This document shows positions 7,088-15,741 of a stretch of DNA of 40,166 nucleotides, piece by piece. The position numbers and the translations under genes are program-made. The notes beneath the pieces are model-generated. The model searched no databases. It had not been told where the DNA came from and saw only the letters and a list, made by a program, of their open reading frames with translations. This DNA is from an uncultured Thermomicrobiales bacterium (GTDB taxonomy: Bacteria > Chloroflexota > Chloroflexia > Thermomicrobiales > CADCWN01), in contig CADCWN010000099.1 of the NCBI GenBank assembly GCA_902806415.1, positions 1-40,166 of the forward strand, read 5' to 3'. Each line of letters begins with the position of its first letter. Position 1 is the stretch's first letter.

Positions 7088-7966
7088 GTGGCGTTGCGCT
7101 TGGGACAGATCGGCGACGACGAACTGGTGTTGGAGATCGGGAGCGGCGATCGCCCCAATCCGCGCTCCGATGTCCTGGTCGATCGTTTCATCGAAGACAA
7201 CACCGAGCGCGGCGGTAACCTGCGGATCGACCGACCGTTGATCGTCGCGGATGCGCATCAGCTTCCCTTCAAGGACAAGTCGTTCGATTACATCGTCTGC
7301 TTCCATATCCTCGAGCATATGGATGATCCGGCGCAGTTCATCCGCGAGATCACCCGCGTCGGCAAGCGCGGCTGGATCCAGTCGCCCTCGGAAGTGGCCG
7401 AGAAACTCTTCCACTGGTCGTTCCACCGCTGGTACGTCAACCTGATCGATGGCAAGCTGATCCTCCACCCGAACAAGGGTGAGGAGACGTTCGGCGATCT
7501 CTTCGACCACCTCTACGCGCACAACCCGCGTTTCGCCCGCTTCAGCCGCAGCATGCCCGCCCTCTTCTACGTCGATCACGAGTGGGAGGGGGGGATCGCA
7601 TTCGAGATCCGCGAAGACTCGCCGCTCGATTTGCGCGATCCGGCCACGTTGCGCCGCCTGACCCGGCCGCAGGAAAGCTGGCGTGGCGCGATTAAGGGCG
7701 ACCTCCTCTCTTTCGCGCACGCCCGCGCGCCCCGCCCGCTCGTCAATGCGGCCAAGCGGCTCACCCGGCGGCGCGAACCGGCTAGGCGTACCTTCGATCT
7801 CGACGCCCTGTTCGCCTGCCCGGCCTGCGGCAGCGGCCTCGCGCACATCGGCGACGAGTACAGCTGCATCTCCTGCGGGCGGCTCTACCCGATCCGGCAC
7901 GGCCTGCCGCACCTGTTGCTCGACGAGGCGCGCTTGCCCGAGAGGCGAACGGTCGGCGCGGGGTAG
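7088..7966 (+). CDS. Class I SAM-dependent methyltransferase with C-terminal Trm112-like zinc ribbon
   Basis: The N-terminal half is a Rossmann methyltransferase: motif I VLEIGSGDRP near residues 15-24, an acidic strand-2 end (VDRF), and post-motif region DYIVCFHILEHMDDP as in methyltransferase-11 enzymes. After a long middle region comes a zinc ribbon (CPACGSGL...CISCGRLYPIRHGLP, last 50 residues) like Trm112/UPF0434 proteins, which activate several methyltransferases; here it is fused to the enzyme. Substrate unknown. I chose the GTG at 7088, six bases after GGAGGGG; an ATG 24 bases upstream would overlap that site. It is preceded by a lone TACACT hexamer (near 7031) that may be a -10. Confidence 0.85.
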   Translation: MALRLGQIGDDELVLEIGSGDRPNPRSDVLVDRFIEDNTERGGNLRIDRPLIVADAHQLPFKDKSFDYIVCFHILEHMDDPAQFIREITRVGKRGWIQSPSEVAEKLFHWSFHRWYVNLIDGKLILHPNKGEETFGDLFDHLYAHNPRFARFSRSMPALFYVDHEWEGGIAFEIREDSPLDLRDPATLRRLTRPQESWRGAIKGDLLSFAHARAPRPLVNAAKRLTRRREPARRTFDLDALFACPACGSGLAHIGDEYSCISCGRLYPIRHGLPHLLLDEARLPERRTVGAG

Positions 7967-7996
7967 GCGAGTACGCCGACGACCGCTGGCGAGGCG

Positions 7997-8277
7997 GTGG
8001 ACCGGGAATTTAACGTCTTCAACGACCACGACGGCTTCGAGTTGGTCCGCCGCTGGGCGGTCCCGAAGCCGGCCTACCACGCCTACCGCGCGGCGACCGA
8101 GCAGCCGGTACCGGCGAGGCGATGCGCATGGCGGTCGGGTCGGACCCGGTCTATGTGGTGCCCGAGAGAACGAGAGTCGCGCGCCGTTTCCCCGTCGCGC
8201 TGCTGCTGGCCGTTCTTATCTTCGCGCAGTTGCTCTTCCTTGGAGCGGTGCCGCAGACGACCGCGAGCGGCGCGTAG
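7997..8277 (+). pseudogene. Decayed tail of a glycosidase-like protein with a membrane segment
   Basis: One frame from 7997 reads DREFNVFNDHDGFELVRRW then AVPKPAYHAYRAATEQ, which looks like the end of a TIM-barrel glycoside hydrolase (DDGFELV...PKPAYxAYRA). Near 8105-8120 the sense moves to another frame that gives EAMRMAVGSDPVYVVPE, a short basic stretch, one hydrophobic helix (FPVALLLAVLIFAQLLFLGA) and a TAG at 8275-8277. No start with a ribosome site is present and the catalytic domain is missing. I read it as a relic of a longer gene. A 51-residue single-helix protein from the ATG at 8122 cannot be excluded. Confidence 0.35.
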
Positions 8278-8427
8278 GCCAGCCCCGCCCCCTCGACGAG
8301 CGCAGCGCTCACCGTCATCCGTCGCACTACCCCGGCGTTCGACCGGTATCCCCACTGGCGTGCGCTGCCCAGTCCTGAGCGGCGACGTTGCCGATCGATG
8401 GCGAATTTACGGCAGTGTGATGCGGGG

Positions 8428-8458
8428 ATGACCCCTCCCCTGAAGCGGGAGAGTAGGA
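8428..8458. repeat. GC-rich dispersed repeat, short copy
   Basis: Contains ACCCCTCCCCTGAAGCGGGAG, the core shared with copies at 9605, 18705, 20845 and 22285. Confidence 0.55.
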
Positions 8459-8511
8459 GTGTGCTTGCACGACGCCGTGGCGATTGACATACGGCGCGGA
8501 GCGGCTTTGGT

Positions 8512-9249
8512 TCATCTCCCGGCGACGGCGATGACCTCGGCGTCCTCGGCCAGGATCGGCACGCGCATCTCGCGGTGGCCGTAGGCGTTGAGAACGGTCG
8601 TGTCGGCGAATTGGGTGCGGGTGACAGTCTGACGGTCGTAGAGGTGGATGTGGCCGTGGAGGTGGTAACGAGGGCGGAAGCGCTCGATGAACTCGCGCAA
8701 GGCTGCGAAGCCCTGGTGGCAACGGTCGGGTTGGTCGTGGATGCCGCGCGGCGGGGCGTGGGTGACGAGGATATCGAGGTAGCGCCCGTGGCGTAGCTTG
8801 TTCAGCAGGAGTTGGGGGAGCAGGCGCGCGATCTGGAGACGCATCGCCCCCTCGCTGTACTGGTGTGGCCCGCGATTGTAGTCGAGCGAGCCTTCGAGCC
8901 CGGCGATCAGCAGGCCGTGCGACTCGACGGTCTGGCCGTGCAGATCGATCGTGCCGGGGCCGAGCGTGCCGCGCGGGACGGCGTCGAAGGCGCGGCCATG
9001 ATCGTGATTGCCGCGCACGCCTATGACCGGCACGTTGAGCGAGCTGACGATATATTCCAGATAGTTGGGGGGGAGGTCGCCACAACTGAGGACGAGATCG
9101 ACGTCGCTGAACCGCTCGCGGATATTCTGGCTGTAGACCAGATTCTCGACATGATCGCTGATAGCGAGGATCCTCACCGGACCCGGCGCAATGCTCGTCG
9201 TATCCGTTGTCAGACGAGCGCGACGGAGCGGTTGGGACGACACGGCCAT
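8512..9249 (-). CDS. Metallophosphoesterase (calcineurin-like)
   Basis: Calcineurin-fold phosphoesterase of 245 residues. Seen motifs: LAISDHVENLVYS at the first strand, VLSCGDLPPNYLEYI, VRGNHDHG, THAPPRGIHD and HGHIH, in the right order for the two-metal site. The first motif is SDHVE rather than DxH, a variant found in a subgroup of bacterial members, so one metal ligand is replaced. Substrate unknown. The ATG at 9249 has GGAG nine bases upstream; a GTG at 9177 just before the first strand is the alternative but has no clear site. Transcription likely starts from the promoter at 9318-9346. Confidence 0.88.
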   Translation of the reverse strand: MAVSSQPLRRARLTTDTTSIAPGPVRILAISDHVENLVYSQNIRERFSDVDLVLSCGDLPPNYLEYIVSSLNVPVIGVRGNHDHGRAFDAVPRGTLGPGTIDLHGQTVESHGLLIAGLEGSLDYNRGPHQYSEGAMRLQIARLLPQLLLNKLRHGRYLDILVTHAPPRGIHDQPDRCHQGFAALREFIERFRPRYHLHGHIHLYDRQTVTRTQFADTTVLNAYGHREMRVPILAEDAEVIAVAGR

Positions 9250-9317
9250 CGGCACACACTCCGGCGAGTTGGCGGTTTCCTCAAGGACGAACATTGGGTG
9301 TCGAGATGATGCAGCCC

Positions 9318-9346
9318 ATTGTAGCCGCACCGTGCAACTATGACAA
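9318..9346 (-). promoter_or_regulatory. Promoter of the metallophosphoesterase gene
   Basis: On the minus strand TTGTCA (9341-9346) and TACAAT (9318-9323) are 17 bases apart. Predicted start near 9311, about 60 bases before the ATG. Confidence 0.8.
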
Positions 9347-9604
9347 GGACATTGTGCAGGAATGATGCCAGTAGTCGGGGCACAGGCGGCGACATCGGGG
9401 CGGTATCATCCGTGGCGGGTCACACGGGGTGGATGACCGATGGCCGTACCAGGCGGGCGTGGTGGCTGGGCGATGTGGGGGACGGCGGTCGGAGGTCGGC
9501 GACTCGATGGTGTCGTGAGGGCGACCGTCCGGCTACTGGCGCTGCTCGGCGCGTGGGTGTGGCGCATGGGTGCGTTTCGCAAGCGTTTGGTGGGTTGCGG
9601 CGTG

Positions 9605-9758
9605 GGGTGACCCCTCCCCGCCGCCGGGGTGGCGACCCTCCCCTGAAGAGGGAGGGTGAAAAACGCTGCCTCGCGGTGGCTTTTCCCCCTCTCCTAGAAG
9701 TGGGAGAGAGGGAGGCGAGCGCAGCGAGCCGGGGTGAGGGCCGTCCCCCCTCAGGAGT
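9605..9758. repeat. GC-rich dispersed repeat, composite copy
   Basis: Several palindromic blocks in tandem: GGGTGACCCCTCCCCGCCGC, CCCTCCCCTGAAGAGGGAGGG, CCCCCTCTCCTAGAAGTGGG, and a block ending GGGGTGAGGGCCGTCCCCCC. Its right end abuts the stop codon of the UspA-ParB gene. The rest of 9250-9750 holds the promoter above and no convincing gene. Confidence 0.65.
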
Positions 9759-10944
9759 GCAGGGTGGTGACGAAGCTGGCGAGGGCCTCATCCCAGCCGA
9801 GCGCGCGGCCCTGGCGCGCCGCCTCCTCGCGGCGGTGATCGGCGACGCGCACGACGATGTCGGCGCTGCGCTCGCCGGCGAAGTAGCGGTTGAGGCGCAG
9901 GGCGCGAATCCGCCGGATGAGATCGCCGTAGACCGCGACCCGCCAGCGCTCGGCCGCCTCCTCGCGGTCGGTCAGGCCGCGCGCGCCCTGAAATTCCGCG
10001 ATCAATTCTTCGAGGCGCGGATAACTGCCCGGTCGCGCCGCGCCGACCGAGGTGAGGCCGGTGGCGCGCTCGAACTTGCGGCGCGCCGTGAAGAGTTGCT
10101 GCGCGTTGGCGTCAGTCGCGGGGAGGTACTCGGTCACGTTGGCCTCGATCTCGTCGAAGCCGAGCTGTTTCGCCGCCGCCACCCGCCGATGCCCGTCCAC
10201 GACGTAATAGCCGTAGCCGATCTTGAAGAGATCGACCGGCGGGAGCGGCTGGGACCCCCGCTCCGCCAATTCGACGATCCGCTGATAGCGATCCTCGTCG
10301 GGCGGGTGGCGCACCGTGGGGCGGAAGTTGGCCCCGAGTTCCGCCGTGCGCCCGACGCTGCCGATGATCCGCGCCAGCTCGATCGTGCGCGGGCCGAGGA
10401 CGCGCGGGGTCAGCAGCCCGGCGCGGGCCTTATCCTCGTCGAAGGCGCGGAGCGGGGTGGTCGCGGTGGGGGCGTCGAGATCGGGACGGACCAGCAAGGT
10501 CGGGCAGGGGGCCTCCTGCACGACCGCGCCGGCCACGCTGCCGAGGAAGAGGCGCGAGAGGCCGCGCCGCACGTCGGTGCCGAGGATGATCAGCGCGACC
10601 CCCTGGCGGCGGGCGACATCCAGGATCGTCTCGGCGACCGGGCCGGCGAGGACCAACGGCTGCGCCGCCACCCCCGCCGCGCGCAGCCGACTCGCGGTCA
10701 TGTCCAGGAAGGTTCGCGCGCGGGCCTCCTCCGGCGAGACGGTTCCCCCGGCAGCGGGCGCCTCGAAGGGTCGGGGGAATGGTCGGGCGGGGCGGGTGGG
10801 CGCCAGCAGCACATGGAGCAGGATGACCTCGGCCCCGAGCGCTCGCCCGTACTGTTCAACGACGGGTAGCTTCGTCTCGCTCAGCGGCGAGGAGTCGAGC
10901 GGGACGAGGATGCGCGCGGGGGGCGGGGTCGAGGGCAAGGGCAT
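9751..10944 (-). CDS. UspA domain fused to a ParB/sulfiredoxin-like domain
   Basis: The 397-residue protein starts with a universal stress domain (about 8-160): RILVPLDSSPLSE, and the nucleotide-binding signature LIILGTDVRRGLSRLFLGSV...ATTLVRP-like end (here PTLLVRP). After a linker it contains a ParB/Srx-type fold: RPTVRHPPDEDRYQ, then YYVVDGHRRVAAAKQLG (about 245-262), which is the GxRR-type motif of ParB N-terminal domains. The C-terminal 110 residues are charged and helical. ParB N-domains bind and hydrolyse CTP, or act as nucleases; which applies here is unknown. The ATG at 10944 is followed by a Pro-rich start; GGAGCACCAAATG gives GGAG at a suitable distance. It may link stress sensing to DNA or nucleotide binding. 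Confidence 0.85.
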   Translation of the reverse strand: MPLPSTPPPARILVPLDSSPLSETKLPVVEQYGRALGAEVILLHVLLAPTRPARPFPRPFEAPAAGGTVSPEEARARTFLDMTASRLRAAGVAAQPLVLAGPVAETILDVARRQGVALIILGTDVRRGLSRLFLGSVAGAVVQEAPCPTLLVRPDLDAPTATTPLRAFDEDKARAGLLTPRVLGPRTIELARIIGSVGRTAELGANFRPTVRHPPDEDRYQRIVELAERGSQPLPPVDLFKIGYGYYVVDGHRRVAAAKQLGFDEIEANVTEYLPATDANAQQLFTARRKFERATGLTSVGAARPGSYPRLEELIAEFQGARGLTDREEAAERWRVAVYGDLIRRIRALRLNRYFAGERSADIVVRVADHRREEAARQGRALGWDEALASFVTTLHS

Positions 10945-10990
10945 TTGGTGCTCCGTGGGGGAGTCGTCAGTCGTACCCTGAAGGGCATAA

Positions 10991-11275
10991 ATCAGTCGTC
11001 GGTTGTCAGTAACGAGTGCCGAGTGCCGAGTGCCGATGACTTTACCGCCGCCGCTGCGGTCGGTTGTAGGGGCGTATTGCATACGCCCACACGCCGGTCG
11101 CGCCTGCCACGTCCGCAGACATCCCCGGCGTGGGAAGGGCGTATGCAATACACCCCTACAACCGGCGGCGGTACCTTTCTCCCTGCCCCCTCCATGTCTC
11201 CTGTTCCGTCCTCATCGGCCCACGTCCTACTCGATATCCAACACTCGTTACTAATTACCGACTACCGACTACTCT
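10991..11275. repeat. Inverted heptamer arrays flanking the region between UspA-ParB and pepF
   Basis: Left arm about 10991-11040 (AACGAGTGCCGAGTGCCGAG and neighbours) and right arm about 11240-11275 (ACTCGTTACTAATTACCGAC and neighbours) are built of seven-base units in opposite orientation. The right arm supplies the TAG stop of pepF (11269-11271). Confidence 0.6.
11042..11174. repeat. MITE-like inverted repeat element
   Basis: The left end TACCGCCGCC...GGTTGTAGGGGCGTATTGCAT...ACGCCC and the reverse complement of the right end match over about 38 bases with one C/T difference and an eight-base insertion. The interior (about 11089-11135) encodes nothing. It has the architecture of a miniature inverted-repeat element or a large stable hairpin; it sits inside the heptamer arms. 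Confidence 0.6.
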
Positions 11276-13089
11276 CCTGCCGTCAACGCCTCAAGCCTGT
11301 CAACGAGCCGTTCGAGGACGCCGAAGGTCTGGCGCACCGGCGTCGGGGTGGTGAGATCGACCCCCGCCGCCTTGAGGGCGTCGAGCGGATAGACCGAGCT
11401 GCCGGCGCTGAGGAAGGTGAGGTAGCGCTCGACCGCGCCGGGCTGCCCCGCCAGGATCCCCTCCGCCAGCGCGTGCGCCCCGGCGAGGCCTGTCGCGTAC
11501 TGGTAGACGTAGAAGTCGGCGTAGAGGTGGGTGGAGAACTCCGCCCAGGTGATCCCGACCCGCTTGGCGTCGATCGTGACGCCGGGGCCATAGGCTTCGC
11601 GGAAGAGGTCGGTCAGGATGGCGTTCATCTCGTCGGCGGAGGGGGTCTCGCCCGCCTCGATCCGCTCGTGCAGCGCCAGCTCGAAGCGTGCGAGGGTTGG
11701 CATCAGGAAGAAGTAGCGGTGGAAGTTGGACATCGCCTCGTTGATCAGCGCGAGTTGGAAATCGCGGTCGGGGTCCTGGGCGAAGAGGTGGGCGCGGACG
11801 AGCGCCTGATTCAGGTTCGAGGCGACCTCCGCCACGAAAATCGAGTATTCGGCGTAGACCGCCGGTTGCGCCCGCCAAGTGGCGAGCGAGTGCAGCGAGT
11901 GGCCGAGCTCGTGCGCCAGGGTGCTCATACTCTCCAGGTCGTCGGTGGCGTTCAACAGGATGAACGGGTGGGTGCCCTGGAAGCCGGAGGAGAAGGCCCC
12001 GGCCCGCTTGCCGGCGTTGGGGTACTTATCGACCCAGCGCTGCTCGGCCACGCCGCGCAGCATCGTCGCGACATATTCCTCGCCGAGCGGGGCGAGGCCG
12101 TCGGCGACCATCGCCAGCGCCCGATCGAACGGGACGCGCGGCGGGTTCGGCGTCAGGGGTGCCCAGATGTCGTAGGGCGCGATTTCGTCCTGGCCGAGGG
12201 CGCGCTGACGCACGGCCCAGTAGCGGTGCCAGATCGGCAGATGCTCCTTGAAGGCGGCGATCAACTGGTGGAAGACCTCGGTCGGGATGAAGTTCGTCGC
12301 CAGCGACGCTTCGAGCGCGGAGTCGTAGCGCCGCGCTCGGGCATTGAAGACGTGGCCCTTCACGCCGGTCGCCAGGCAATTCGCCATCGTGTTCTTCAGG
12401 CCGAGGTGGCCGTCGGCGTAACTCTCCCAGGCGGCGCGGCGCAGGGCGCGGTCGGTCTGCCCGAGCAGGGCGTCGATCGTCCCCTGCGCGACGGTGTGCT
12501 CCTTCCCGTCGCTGTCGAGCGCGGGGCGGAAGACCAGGTCGGCGTTGGCGAGGATCCCGTGGGTGGCGGCGGCCCCCTCGAACGGCTCCATGACCATCCC
12601 GAGCAGTTCCTCGACCTCGGCGGAGCGGACATGGGCCTGACGGCGTTCCAACTGGTCGATCGCGTGCGCGTACCCGGCCAGGCGCGGCTCCTCGGTGACC
12701 CAGCGCCGCAGGGTAGCGAAGCCGAGCGCCAGCATCTCCGGCTGCGCGAACGACATCGTCGCGGCACCGCGCGCGTAGAGCCCCAGCGCGCGGTCCACCT
12801 TCGCCTTCGCCGCGCCATCTGCCGTATCGGTCTCGTGGAAGAGGCTGGCGTAGATGTAGGCGTGGCCGATCCGGCGGGTCAGCTCCTCGGATTGCGCGAA
12901 CCAGTCGGCCAGCGTCGCCGGGCTCTCGCCCAGCCGGCCCCGGAATCGTTCGAGCGTCGGCAGATCCCCGGCGATCGCGGTCAGCTCCGCGTCCCAGGCG
13001 GCGTCGGTCGGGAAGATGCTGGTGGCATCCCAGGTGTGTTCGGGCTGGATTTCGGCGCGCTGCGGCAACCCGACGGCGGTCTGGCTCAT
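11269..13089 (-). CDS. pepF: Oligoendopeptidase F (M3B zinc metallopeptidase)
   Basis: Cytoplasmic zinc peptidase that cleaves short peptides. The 606-residue protein has the M3 active site HELGHSLHSL near residue 390 with the third ligand in the downstream FVAEVASNLNQ helix, the N-terminal helical PepF domain (DLPTLERF...LADWFAQSEELTRRIG), and the closing GITWAEF..HLYADFYVYQYATG segment typical of the family. Length is as usual. The ATG at 13089 has GAAGGAGAG upstream. It is followed by the repeats at 10991-11275 and has no obvious operon partner apart from the VanW gene, which reads the same way 92 bases upstream. Confidence 0.96.
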   Translation of the reverse strand: MSQTAVGLPQRAEIQPEHTWDATSIFPTDAAWDAELTAIAGDLPTLERFRGRLGESPATLADWFAQSEELTRRIGHAYIYASLFHETDTADGAAKAKVDRALGLYARGAATMSFAQPEMLALGFATLRRWVTEEPRLAGYAHAIDQLERRQAHVRSAEVEELLGMVMEPFEGAAATHGILANADLVFRPALDSDGKEHTVAQGTIDALLGQTDRALRRAAWESYADGHLGLKNTMANCLATGVKGHVFNARARRYDSALEASLATNFIPTEVFHQLIAAFKEHLPIWHRYWAVRQRALGQDEIAPYDIWAPLTPNPPRVPFDRALAMVADGLAPLGEEYVATMLRGVAEQRWVDKYPNAGKRAGAFSSGFQGTHPFILLNATDDLESMSTLAHELGHSLHSLATWRAQPAVYAEYSIFVAEVASNLNQALVRAHLFAQDPDRDFQLALINEAMSNFHRYFFLMPTLARFELALHERIEAGETPSADEMNAILTDLFREAYGPGVTIDAKRVGITWAEFSTHLYADFYVYQYATGLAGAHALAEGILAGQPGAVERYLTFLSAGSSVYPLDALKAAGVDLTTPTPVRQTFGVLERLVDRLEALTAGE

Positions 13090-13181
13090 GGTCGCTCTCC
13101 TTCTACGTTCGCGGCTGGGTCCGAATCGGCAATACAGTCGCCGATAGGCGAGAGGCTATTGGCGGCCGCGCGGCAGGGGTC

Positions 13182-15485
13182 TCAGTCGAGCGATTCGCTC
13201 TCGGGGACGCCGATCTGATAGCGATCGCGCGAGGGGAGATATTCGCTCTTAAAGGTCGTGTCCATCCCCCTGCCCTCGAAGACGACCAGCTTGCCGTTCG
13301 CGTCGAAGACCTGGCGGCGGATCGCGGCGGTGAAGCCGTCGGCGGCGTGCTCGATCATCCGCTTTTGCCCGACCGGCAGGTCGTGGGTCTTCTCATCGAC
13401 CGGCTTGGGATCGGGCTCGATCACGTTGGTGATCGCCGGGCCGTCGATCTGCACATCCCAGCCCGGATCCTTGCCGTAGATCTTGACGGTGACGGTCGCG
13501 CCATTGGCGGCGGCCTCGATCCCGATCCAGCCGCCGGTGTTGTTCCACCACTGGAAGTCGAGCCTGGCCTGATCGTCCACGGTTGCGTCCAGCCCCATCA
13601 TCCCGGTCGGGGAGTCGGCGTAGCCGACCCAGAAGAGGTGCCAGTTGCGCTGCTCGATCGGCAACCCGGCGGCGAAGACGCCGTGGAAGAGGGTGGTCGA
13701 GACCTGGCAGATCCCGCCCGCGATCGAACTGACCGTCTTCGCCTGGCCCGGCCCGCCGCCCACGCCGGGGACGAGCGCGATCCCGTACGCCTCCTCGTAG
13801 CCGTTCTCGACCGTCTGCTCGCCGACCGCCGCGTTGAAGGAGAACATCTCGCCCGGCGGGATGATCGTGCCGTTGAGCCGCTCGACGGCGAGCTCGACAT
13901 TGTGCCGCCGCGAGTCGATCGAACTGCTGTAGTCGGTGCGCCCGATCCCGAGGACATCGGGCGTGCGCATCGCCGCCTTGTCCGCCGAGCGCACTTTCGG
14001 CTTCGTGATCGCGATGACCGGGCTGGCGTTGCCGGTCGCGCCGAGGATCGCCCCGCGCAGCGCCCCCACGGTGCCGTCGAACTGGACCTCACGCCCATCC
14101 TGACTCTTCTCGACATCCTCGATCGTCCCATTGGCGAACGCGAACTTGGCATCCTTCACCGGCTGATTCACCTCGGCGGCGATCAGCTGCACCAGGGCGC
14201 GCAGCCCGGCGGCGTCCAGCCCGATCGTCACCTTCTCCGGCCCTTTCGGGGTCTCGGTCAGGCGGATGAGCGGGACGATGTCGGCGCGAACCAGCGTGCG
14301 CGTGCGGAAGCCCTCGACGCGGATGGCGACGGGGGTGCCGACGATCTTCTCCAGGCGCGCGAGGATCGGCACCAGATCGGCGGCGACGATCGCGGGAACC
14401 TGCGGGCTGATCGTCAGCGCCGCCTCGTGCGCGCCACCGGCGAGGGCGGCGTCGATCGCGGCGAGCGACGCCGCCTCGTCCAGGCCGGACCCTTCCTTGC
14501 CGGGGATGATCGCGTACTTGCCCGTGGCGTCGGCGGCGAGCTGCGCGTTGGCACCCGGCTGATTGACCGCGCGCCCGATCTCATCGAAGAAGGGGCGTAG
14601 GGGCGTCGGGTCGAGCGCGAGAACCAGTTGGCCGTCGGTGAGTCGGTAGGCAACCGCGCTCGCCAGGACAGTCTGGTGGAGGGTCCAGGTCCGGTCATTG
14701 TGGCGCACAATCAGCGGCTCCGCGGCGATCGCGCGGGCCTGCGGCTCGACCTCGCGCAGCATCGCCGCACCGATCGGGGCCGGGACCGGCACCTGCGCCA
14801 GGGTCACCGGCGCGGTCTGGAGCCGCGCCGCGTGGTCGAGCAGAGCCGCGCGCGAGCCGTCGAAATCGAAGCCGAGGCCGTTCACGTCGGCGACGATCAG
14901 CAGCTTACCATCGGCCGCGACCTTGAAGGCCGCGTCGGTCGGGGTGAAGGTCGCCTCGGGTGCCCAGGCGCGCAGGGCCGCGTCGAGTTGGCCGTCGTCG
15001 AGGGTCGCGGGGATCGGCAGATCGCGCCCGCCGAAGGGGGTGAGCGCACCGAACCAGGCGGAGAAGTTGCCGAGTGGGTTGCCGCCGCGCCCGACCGCCA
15101 GGGCCGTGTCGGCGGCGGCGGCGGTGTCCAGGCCGACGCCGAGATCCTGCGGGGCGATCGCCCAGGTATGCTCGCCGTCCTTCGTGCGCGCCGAGACTGG
15201 CGCGGTCGCCCAGGTGGCGACGCGCTCGTCGAGCCGGGCGATGGCGTCGTCGCGCGACAGACCCCCGACTTCCACTCCGGCGACGGCCACGCCGCGATAG
15301 ACGCGCCCGGCGTAGCGCCCGGTATATTGGGCGGAAAGGATGAGCAAGAGGAGCAGGAGCGCGCCCACGCCCGCGAGGGCGAGGAGGGTGATGCGACGCT
15401 GCTGATCGGCGCTGAGACGTTTGCTGGCGGCGACGCGCGAGGCGATCAGCTGCTCGTGCAACCGATCCGGGGCGGTCTGCTCCAT
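13182..15485 (-). CDS. VanW family protein with peptidoglycan-binding-like domains
   Basis: A 767-residue membrane-anchored exported protein. It has a cytoplasmic basic N-terminus, one membrane helix near 30-52, repeated PG_binding_4 type domains (two copies, each starting near GVEVGGLSRDDAIARLDE-like sequence and a second around 230-350), and the VanW domain at about 515-690 with RRHNVELAVERLNGTIIPPG, FSFN..VG, and GGICQVSTTL. VanW proteins were named from vancomycin clusters but most are of unknown role in the envelope. A G5-like or beta-rich C-terminal tail follows. The ATG at 15485 has GGAG six bases upstream. Confidence 0.9.
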   Translation of the reverse strand: MEQTAPDRLHEQLIASRVAASKRLSADQQRRITLLALAGVGALLLLLLILSAQYTGRYAGRVYRGVAVAGVEVGGLSRDDAIARLDERVATWATAPVSARTKDGEHTWAIAPQDLGVGLDTAAAADTALAVGRGGNPLGNFSAWFGALTPFGGRDLPIPATLDDGQLDAALRAWAPEATFTPTDAAFKVAADGKLLIVADVNGLGFDFDGSRAALLDHAARLQTAPVTLAQVPVPAPIGAAMLREVEPQARAIAAEPLIVRHNDRTWTLHQTVLASAVAYRLTDGQLVLALDPTPLRPFFDEIGRAVNQPGANAQLAADATGKYAIIPGKEGSGLDEAASLAAIDAALAGGAHEAALTISPQVPAIVAADLVPILARLEKIVGTPVAIRVEGFRTRTLVRADIVPLIRLTETPKGPEKVTIGLDAAGLRALVQLIAAEVNQPVKDAKFAFANGTIEDVEKSQDGREVQFDGTVGALRGAILGATGNASPVIAITKPKVRSADKAAMRTPDVLGIGRTDYSSSIDSRRHNVELAVERLNGTIIPPGEMFSFNAAVGEQTVENGYEEAYGIALVPGVGGGPGQAKTVSSIAGGICQVSTTLFHGVFAAGLPIEQRNWHLFWVGYADSPTGMMGLDATVDDQARLDFQWWNNTGGWIGIEAAANGATVTVKIYGKDPGWDVQIDGPAITNVIEPDPKPVDEKTHDLPVGQKRMIEHAADGFTAAIRRQVFDANGKLVVFEGRGMDTTFKSEYLPSRDRYQIGVPESESLD

Positions 15486-15654
15486 CGGGGCTCCAACCTA
15501 TTGCGGGTCAGGGTGGCGCGGACAGATCTTCTGCAAATTTTGACCGCGACCGACCCGCCCCTTGGCGAGAGGGGCACCGGTATGATAGCCCATTTGTCGC
15601 TATTTGGCACGCGCGAACCCTATGTGGCGCGGGGCGTACGCGCCGATCGGTGCC

Positions 15655-15690
15655 GACGCTGGCGGGCGATTGCAATCGCCCGCCAGCGTC
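15655..15690. repeat. Perfect 36-base palindrome
   Basis: GACGCTGGCGGGCGATTG is followed directly by its exact reverse complement, flanked by a few more imperfect pairs. Lying between two divergently read genes (VanW and the antiporter), it could be a binding site for a dimeric protein, an extruding cruciform, or a relic of a repeat related to the TTGCAT-centred element at 11042-11174. Confidence 0.6.
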
Positions 15691-15726
15691 GCGCATGGCC
15701 TGCTGCGTGGCGGGCTGACAAACCCC

Positions 15727-15735
15727 TGTGATACT
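15727..15735 (+). promoter_or_regulatory. Candidate extended -10 promoter of the antiporter gene
   Basis: TGTGATACT is an extended -10 (TGn plus GATACT) with no recognisable -35 at the right distance. If used, the leader before the antiporter ATG is about 255 bases. Confidence 0.4.
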
Positions 15736-15741
15736 CTTCCC

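Noticed and set aside
9440-9610. 56-codon frame on the plus strand with a hydrophobic stretch
   Set aside because: Composition is Gly/Arg/Trp-heavy, the ribosome site is weak and the frame ends in the dispersed repeat; no family resemblance.
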